Shown here piece by piece: positions 60,000-64,000 of a DNA stretch of 64,000 nucleotides. Numbering within the stretch: the first letter of the stretch is position 1; each line of letters opens with the position of its first letter. The notes under the pieces are model-generated. The model did not search any database and had not been told where the DNA came from. It saw nothing but the letters and a program-made list of their open reading frames with translations. A program made the translations under genes and the position numbers. The DNA lies in NCBI RefSeq assembly GCF_038070105.1, contig NZ_JBBPBZ010000005.1:124001-188000 (forward strand). Reading direction: 5' to 3'. The DNA is from Methylocystis sp. IM3. GTDB lineage: Bacteria; Pseudomonadota; Alphaproteobacteria; Rhizobiales; Beijerinckiaceae.

Positions 60000-60977
60000 A
60001 TGTCGAATGTTGTGATCTTCGGCCTCGTCGGTTTCCTTGTCGCGGCGGCGATCGTGCTTCTTTCGTTCCTCGTCGAGGCGATGCGGCCCGTTCCGCCAGC
60101 TCCAGTGCGCCTCTCCTGGGCGCCGGACATCCCGATCCAGTATGTCAGCGCCAACGGCGTCCGCCTTCGCTACATCAAGACGGGCGAAGGCCCTGCGCTG
60201 GTTCTTTTGCATACGCTGAGGACGCAACTCGACCTCTTCGAGAAGGTCGTTTCCGAGCTCGCGAAGAGTTTCACCGTGTATGCGGTCGATTATCCCGGCC
60301 ACGGCTATTCCGACATACCGCCCGCGAAATACGACGCGGACTATTTCGTTGAAACGATCGAAGACTTCCTCCAAGCGTTGGATCTTCGTGACGTCACGCT
60401 CGCGGGCGTTTCAATCGGCGGCTCAATTTCTCTCGTCATCGCCGCGCGCAACAATCCGCGTGTTTCGCGCGTTGCGGCGATCAATCCCTACGATTACGCG
60501 AAGGGGCGCGGGATGGCGCGCAGCTCATTTCCCGCGCGCCTCTTCGTCGGCTTGGCGGATCTGCCGATCCTCGGCGACACAGTGATGCGTCTGCGCCAAT
60601 TCTTCATCATGAAATCGGTGCTCGACGGCGGCGTCGCCGACCCGCGGCATATTTCGCCGGAGCTGCTGAAGGAGATGTATCTGGTCGGCAACCGACGCGG
60701 TCATTATCGCGCCTTCCTCAGTCTGCTCCGCAACGCCGAGAGCTGGGAGACCGCGACGAGGGCCTATTCCAACATCAGGATCCCCGTACTGCTACTCTGG
60801 GGAGATCACGACTGGTCGCGACCAGACGAACGCGAACATGATCGTCAACTCGTGCCCGGCGCAAAAATGGCGACCGTCGAGGACGGGGGGCATTTCCTGC
60901 CGCTCGACAGGCCGGATGCGGTCATCGAGCATTTGCTCCACTTTCGGGCGCCGCTCGCTCGGAAGGCTTCGTCATAA
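60000..60977 (+). CDS. membrane-anchored alpha/beta hydrolase
   Basis: A 325-residue hydrolase with an N-terminal membrane anchor (NVVIFGLVGFLVAAAIVLLS). The fold includes LVLLHTLRTQLDLFEKVVSE (oxyanion region), the VYAVDYPGHGYSD strand, the nucleophile elbow AGVSIGGSIS (Ser), an acid residue in LLWGDHDWSRPDE and the catalytic His in EDGGHFLPLD. It begins ten bases after the stop of the multidomain oxidoreductase (GGAGGATGCC ribosome site), so it is the fourth gene of the RND operon. It probably cleaves an ester or lactone related to the exported compound. Confidence 0.9.
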   Translation: MSNVVIFGLVGFLVAAAIVLLSFLVEAMRPVPPAPVRLSWAPDIPIQYVSANGVRLRYIKTGEGPALVLLHTLRTQLDLFEKVVSELAKSFTVYAVDYPGHGYSDIPPAKYDADYFVETIEDFLQALDLRDVTLAGVSIGGSISLVIAARNNPRVSRVAAINPYDYAKGRGMARSSFPARLFVGLADLPILGDTVMRLRQFFIMKSVLDGGVADPRHISPELLKEMYLVGNRRGHYRAFLSLLRNAESWETATRAYSNIRIPVLLLWGDHDWSRPDEREHDRQLVPGAKMATVEDGGHFLPLDRPDAVIEHLLHFRAPLARKASS

Positions 60978-61074
60978 AGTATCGCCGCGCCGCAGGTCGA
61001 GTGCCGACCGGCATCGTCGCACAGGGTTGCCGAAGCTCAGCTAGCCGCACTTGTGAAGTGGGAAAGAACGCCGC

Positions 61075-61280
61075 CGACCGCTATAGCGCATTGAGGAGGG
61101 GCACGCACGCGCATTCGTGGTCATACGTTAGGCCCACATCGTGGTCCCAAATGAGTTTGTACTTCCTCCAGCAAAAGCTTCCCGACGCTAGGCTTATCCC
61201 TTTTCCGGACTCCGGGCACGGCTCTCTTTTCCAGTTTTCGGAAGAGATTGCCCCAGACGGCGGACTCTTAGAGGCAATCA
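61075..61280 (+). pseudogene. C-terminal remnant of a second alpha/beta hydrolase
   Basis: Pieces of an alpha/beta hydrolase end are visible: DRYSALRR near 61075, then in another frame AHIVVPNEF, then SLYFLQQKLPDARLIPFPDS and GHGSLFQF with the catalytic His. At least two frame changes and no start make it a dead fragment. Confidence 0.6.
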
Positions 61281-61370
61281 AGGTCGATGATACCGCTATG
61301 AGCAATCATCATTTCATCCAGAACATCTGATGTCACATCTTCGCAAACTCTGGAAGAATGGGGACACGCC

Positions 61371-61643
61371 GTGAAGAAAAAGCTTGCTATCGCTCTCGCT
61401 CTCGCTTTGCGCGCTCTAACGTGCGATCCCAGCGTCGCAATGGACGAAAATTTCGTTGTTGCGGCGCGGTTGGCTCAGGGGCCCGGCAACGTGACGATCA
61501 CTGGCGCCGGCCGGATCGTGATGAGCCAGCACCAGTTCTACGAGCCCCAAATTTCGGTGGTCGAGCTAAGCCCTGATGGAGCCACCGCGCCTTTTCCGAA
61601 TGCGGAGACGAATAGCAGGGTGTCGGGAACAATCTTGGCTTGA
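61371..61643 (+). CDS. truncated MRJP/gluconolactonase-like secreted protein
   Basis: A 90-residue frame with a Sec signal peptide (KKLAIALALALRALTCDPSV) and the first beta-propeller strands of the major royal jelly/gluconolactonase-like group (LAQGPGNVTITGAGRIVMSQ, HQFYEPQISVVELSPDGATA). Family members are about 350-400 residues; here the protein ends after one blade. It is likely a truncated gene, though a short secreted product is possible. Start ATG 61371. Confidence 0.55.
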   Translation: MKKKLAIALALALRALTCDPSVAMDENFVVAARLAQGPGNVTITGAGRIVMSQHQFYEPQISVVELSPDGATAPFPNAETNSRVSGTILA

Positions 61644-61701
61644 GAAGTTCCGATTCAATCAAAAAAGCCATGATACGTGGGAATATGGACTTTTAATATT
61701 C

Positions 61702-62229
61702 TCACGTTAAGTGGCTTTGCTTCACTGCTTGAGCCCCAAGCCAGGCTGTTTCGCACAGGCGTTCGAACAGTCGCCCGCGAAGGGTAGTCTCCTCCCAAAT
61801 GAAATCGAGGATTACGGGATCCTTGGTCGCTTGCGCAACAGCCGCCAAAAGAGCCGGACGGAACGAGAGGGGCAGCGCCGCAACGACTGCATAGTTGATC
61901 CTGCGCTTGAGAGGCCGGGCGAGATCATCGAAGTCGGGGATGATGGCGCCGAGTGCCCAGCCGACAGCGGGATCACGCCCATTTCCGCTGCAGGGACGCC
62001 AGGTTTGCACGAGCAATGCGCGCATAAGCGCAGTTGGGGAGTATCGGAAAGGACCGTCCCCTTGAAGGAAACGCTCAATAATCGCTTCGCCTGCCTGGGA
62101 CGTCGGAGAGAGCGGCGATTTTTCGATCGCCTGGGCTGAGCACGGCGGGCCTCTCCTTGCGGCACCGACGCGCCGCGGTTTCGGTTCGACGGTGATCACG
62201 GCGATGGCGGAAACAAGCTTTGCTGGCAA
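61702..62229 (-). CDS. hypothetical protein
   Basis: A 175-residue frame (MPAKLVSAIAVITVEPKPRR). The central and C-terminal part (SPTALMRALLVQTWRPCSGN, RINYAVVAALPLSFRPALLA, VILDFIWEETTLRGRLFERL) looks like a real helical domain, while the first 40 residues are low-quality. No ribosome site is evident. A plus-strand frame overlaps it (61711-62139), but its composition is less convincing. Confidence 0.45.
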   Translation of the reverse strand: MPAKLVSAIAVITVEPKPRRVGAARRGPPCSAQAIEKSPLSPTSQAGEAIIERFLQGDGPFRYSPTALMRALLVQTWRPCSGNGRDPAVGWALGAIIPDFDDLARPLKRRINYAVVAALPLSFRPALLAAVAQATKDPVILDFIWEETTLRGRLFERLCETAWLGAQAVKQSHLT

Positions 62230-62345
62230 GGTCGACTTAGCTTTTGAAAGTGAAGGACTTCATTGGCGGCTCATCTGTCCCGCCGCCAAAATACTGGGGC
62301 AGCTAGCGTCGGCTTAGGAAGAAGCTCGGTATAGAGGGGTCGGCT

Positions 62346-62711
62346 ATGAATGTGCGAGTCCTCATCGTCGAAGACGAATTTCTCATCGGATTGGAAATCT
62401 CTGGTCAGTTGGCTGACGCAGGGTATGCCGTAGTTGGCCCAGCCCCCTCAGTGGCGGACGCGTTAAAGCTGGTTTCCAGTCCCGGTTGCGATATGGCGCT
62501 GCTGGACGTTAATCTCGGCAGTGAATCATCGGCTCCAGTCGCGGCCGCGTTGAAAGCGCGCGCTATCCCGTTTGTCGTCCTGTCGGGATACAGGGAACGA
62601 AGCTTGGCCGGGGACTTCAACGGCGCTGAGATCTTGGGCAAGCCGTTTCGGTCGGCGGATCTACTTGTCGCCTGCAAGCGCTGCATCGAGGGAACAGCAG
62701 ATCCGCGCTGA
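62346..62711 (+). CDS. single-domain response regulator
   Basis: A 121-residue CheY-like receiver with no output domain. The acidic pair is in VLIVEDEFLIGLEI, the phospho-acceptor Asp in CDMALLDVNLGS, the Thr/Ser switch in PFVVLSGY and the Lys in ILGKPFRSADLL. Such single-domain proteins receive phosphate from HWE/HisKA2 kinases in Alphaproteobacteria. No kinase lies next to it here. The ribosome site is poor. Confidence 0.9.
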   Translation: MNVRVLIVEDEFLIGLEISGQLADAGYAVVGPAPSVADALKLVSSPGCDMALLDVNLGSESSAPVAAALKARAIPFVVLSGYRERSLAGDFNGAEILGKPFRSADLLVACKRCIEGTADPR

Positions 62712-63467
62712 TATCAAAGCGCCTTCGCCTAGTGTCGCAGGCAGCGGCGGTGATGGCGTCGCAGGTTTAAAGCAACGCGTTTCGAGCGCCAGTCTGGACG
62801 TGATATTCGCCCGCGTTCTCCATCGTGATGAGCTTGGTTGCGCGCAAAAAAAATCAGCTTAAATTTTAAGGGACAACGAGTTCGTGCATGTATGCCAGTT
62901 GGCCGGTCGCGTAGGAGTACGGCGTTGGGCTCTTTTTGCGAATGGCGCTATATCCTCAGGTTAAAGCTGTACGGCGGTGGTGTCGACGAAAGGCAGGGCC
63001 AGCGCCGCGCATTTGCCCTGGCGGGTTAGTGGGCCCCGAGTAGATAGCGTATTCATCTCGCTGGTCGGGCGGCTGGCAGGGGGGTGTGCGCCTCGCCATT
63101 GTCGTCTGGCGGATCGGGCTGAGGGAATTGCCCAGCTGGGCGAACGCCCTATCTCCATCTCTTCAATTTCCGATCACCGGAGAGCGTCATGCCGTGGAAG
63201 CCAAGCGACGCCAAGCGATTTCCACGGATGTGATGAAACCGCTCAATAGCCTACCGAGCGGACGGCCGAAGAAGGGGGTCATTTTCGATGGCGACGCCAA
63301 TGGTCTCGGAGTCGTTCCTTATGGCCTAACCGGCCGAAAGCCGACTTTTCATAAGCTTCGCAGGCCGGCGCAGCTGTTTTACGTCTCTCGACGGTTTTGA
63401 AGCTGGGCAAGGCTCCTCCGCCACGGCGGCAATCAAAGGGAGCGCAAGCCTGCCGTGTTTGAAGCTC
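62712..63467. other. 750-base stretch without a convincing gene
   Basis: Several short overlapping frames occur (for example 63086-63400), but none has a ribosome site or motif. The composition is mixed and there is no hairpin terminator evident. Confidence 0.35.
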
Positions 63468-63677
63468 TTATCCGAGTTGAAGGTTTTCCGCTGAGGATTT
63501 GCCTCTGCGCGTATCTACAACGACGTCATAGGTCACTTTCTGCCCCTCGGGCAGGTCCCTTAAACCGGCGCGCTCAACGGCGCTGATATGCACGAAAACA
63601 TCAGGCCCGCCGTCATCTGGCTGAATGAAGCCGAAGCCTTTTGTGGCATTAAACCATTTAACCGTCCCGGTAGCCAT
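63468..63677 (-). CDS. cold-shock protein (CspA family)
   Basis: A 69-residue CSD protein from ATG 63677 with AAGGAGG ideally placed. RNP1 is [10 protein letters not shown] and RNP2 is [10 protein letters not shown], inside [18 protein letters not shown]. It binds single-stranded RNA or DNA as an RNA chaperone. It diverges from a HU-type gene, and the long leader contains nested inverted repeats (see 63754-63801). Confidence 0.95.
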   Translation of the reverse strand: MATGTVKWFNATKGFGFIQPDDGGPDVFVHISAVERAGLRDLPEGQKVTYDVVVDTRRGKSSAENLQLG

Positions 63678-63753
63678 ATCGTATCCTCCTTGTGAGTCCA
63701 GGCTCTTTTTCTCTGCGCAGATAAGCCTTTGCACGAATCAAATCGGTTGATAA

Positions 63754-63801
63754 ACGGGATTTTTATTGGCGTTCTGCATCTGGGACGCCAGTTTATCCCG
63801 T
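63754..63801. promoter_or_regulatory. nested inverted repeat between cspA and HU-type gene
   Basis: The outer arms are ACGGGAT (63754-63760) and ATCCCGT (63795-63801); the inner arms are GGCGT (63768-63772) and ACGCC (63785-63789). It could be a two-way operator or, if in the cspA leader, an RNA hairpin acting on the leader. Confidence 0.5.
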
Positions 63802-63823
63802 AATTTCGCAAGGTGAAAGCTGA

Positions 63824-64000
63824 ATGGCTAGAGGTAAAGTCGCCGCCCGCAAGGCTGCTCCGGCGAAGAAAGCGGCTCTCGCAAAGAAGGCTGCCCCCAA
63901 GAAAGCCGCTCGCGGCGCCGCAGAAACGGGCGCCGTTCGCCCTTTCAAAGAGACGCTGACCAAGTCTGCTTTGATCAATCTGATCGCCGAACAGAACGAA
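63824..64000 (+). CDS. HU-type DNA-binding protein with Lys/Ala-rich N-terminus, partial
   Basis: From ATG 63824 (AGGTG upstream) the frame runs to the window end, 59 residues. It begins with a histone-H1-like segment (KKAALAKKAAPKKAARGAA) of about 40 residues and then turns into ETLTKSALINLIAEQNE, the first helix of HU/IHF proteins. Such extensions add non-specific DNA binding. The rest of the gene lies outside. Confidence 0.8.
   Translation, partial: MARGKVAARKAAPAKKAALAKKAAPKKAARGAAETGAVRPFKETLTKSALINLIAEQNE

Noticed and set aside
1..64000. CRISPR array
   Set aside because: No regularly spaced direct repeats with unique spacers were seen; the only repeated low-complexity region is the coding repeat at 49893-50903.
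1..64000. tRNA or rRNA genes
   Set aside because: No cloverleaf-type segment with a conserved T-loop or any rRNA-like sequence was noticed; the GATTCTAGGTTCAGC repeats only superficially resemble a T-arm.

Overview
The window looks like part of a large accessory replicon (megaplasmid or chromid) of an alphaproteobacterium. The main evidence is a complete repA-repB-repC replication/partition module (10608-14339), a plasmid arrangement found almost only in Alphaproteobacteria, with a counter-transcribed RNA between repB and repC. Beside it sit an mqsRA-type toxin-antitoxin pair, scpB, a DUF1403 gene, a broken tyrosine recombinase, a type IA topoisomerase and a PolB-like exonuclease. The order Hyphomicrobiales (possibly a methylotroph/methanotroph) is my guess from gene content and cannot be proven from the sequence alone.

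Layout. 1-6800: an AmmeMemoRadiSam cluster (partial Mth938-like gene, radical SAM AmrS, Memo-AMMECR1 fusion, SagB-like nitroreductase, FMN/3Fe-4S glutamate-synthase-like protein) plus a HiPIP-like protein. 6840-19550: plasmid backbone. 19900-32780: a junkyard of mobile elements (IS3, several IS6 copies or fragments, a decayed IS3) and gene remnants: frameshifted indoleamine dioxygenase, the ends of RecD2-like helicase and aconitase genes, MFS and histidine kinase tails, and SHP/DHC cytochromes. Intact cargo here includes a DUF4331 gene and a CDF cation exporter. 32783-46218: a co-oriented transport cluster, the most remarkable part of the window. 46350-52530: small stress and envelope genes (UspA, PsiF-like, Rieske-flavodoxin fusion, Spy/CpxP-like, Gly/Trp-rich secreted protein) and truncated sigma-54 activator and TolC genes. 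52577-60977: a TetR regulator diverging from an RND pump operon that continues into a four-domain iron-sulfur/flavin oxidoreductase and an alpha/beta hydrolase. 61000-64000: remnants, a response regulator, a cold-shock protein and the start of a HU-type protein.

The candidate new system is the minus-strand set 46218 to 32783. Read in transcription order it contains: (1) a P1B-type metal ATPase fused to a hemerythrin domain and then to a membrane-anchored HlyD-type periplasmic adaptor; (2) an ABC ATPase; (3) an FtsX/MacB-type permease; (4) a free HlyD-type adaptor; (5) a small secreted protein; (6) a 1599-residue single frame joining an AI-2E/PerM-type permease, a P2-type (Ca2+-ATPase-like) pump and another HlyD-type adaptor. 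P-type ATPases normally release substrate into the periplasm. Fusing two different classes to adaptor domains suggests that cations are handed directly to a trans-envelope conduit. Both fused adaptors share a Cys-x11-Cys pair that the two free-standing adaptors in the window lack. Function is inferred; the domain order is seen directly in the sequence.
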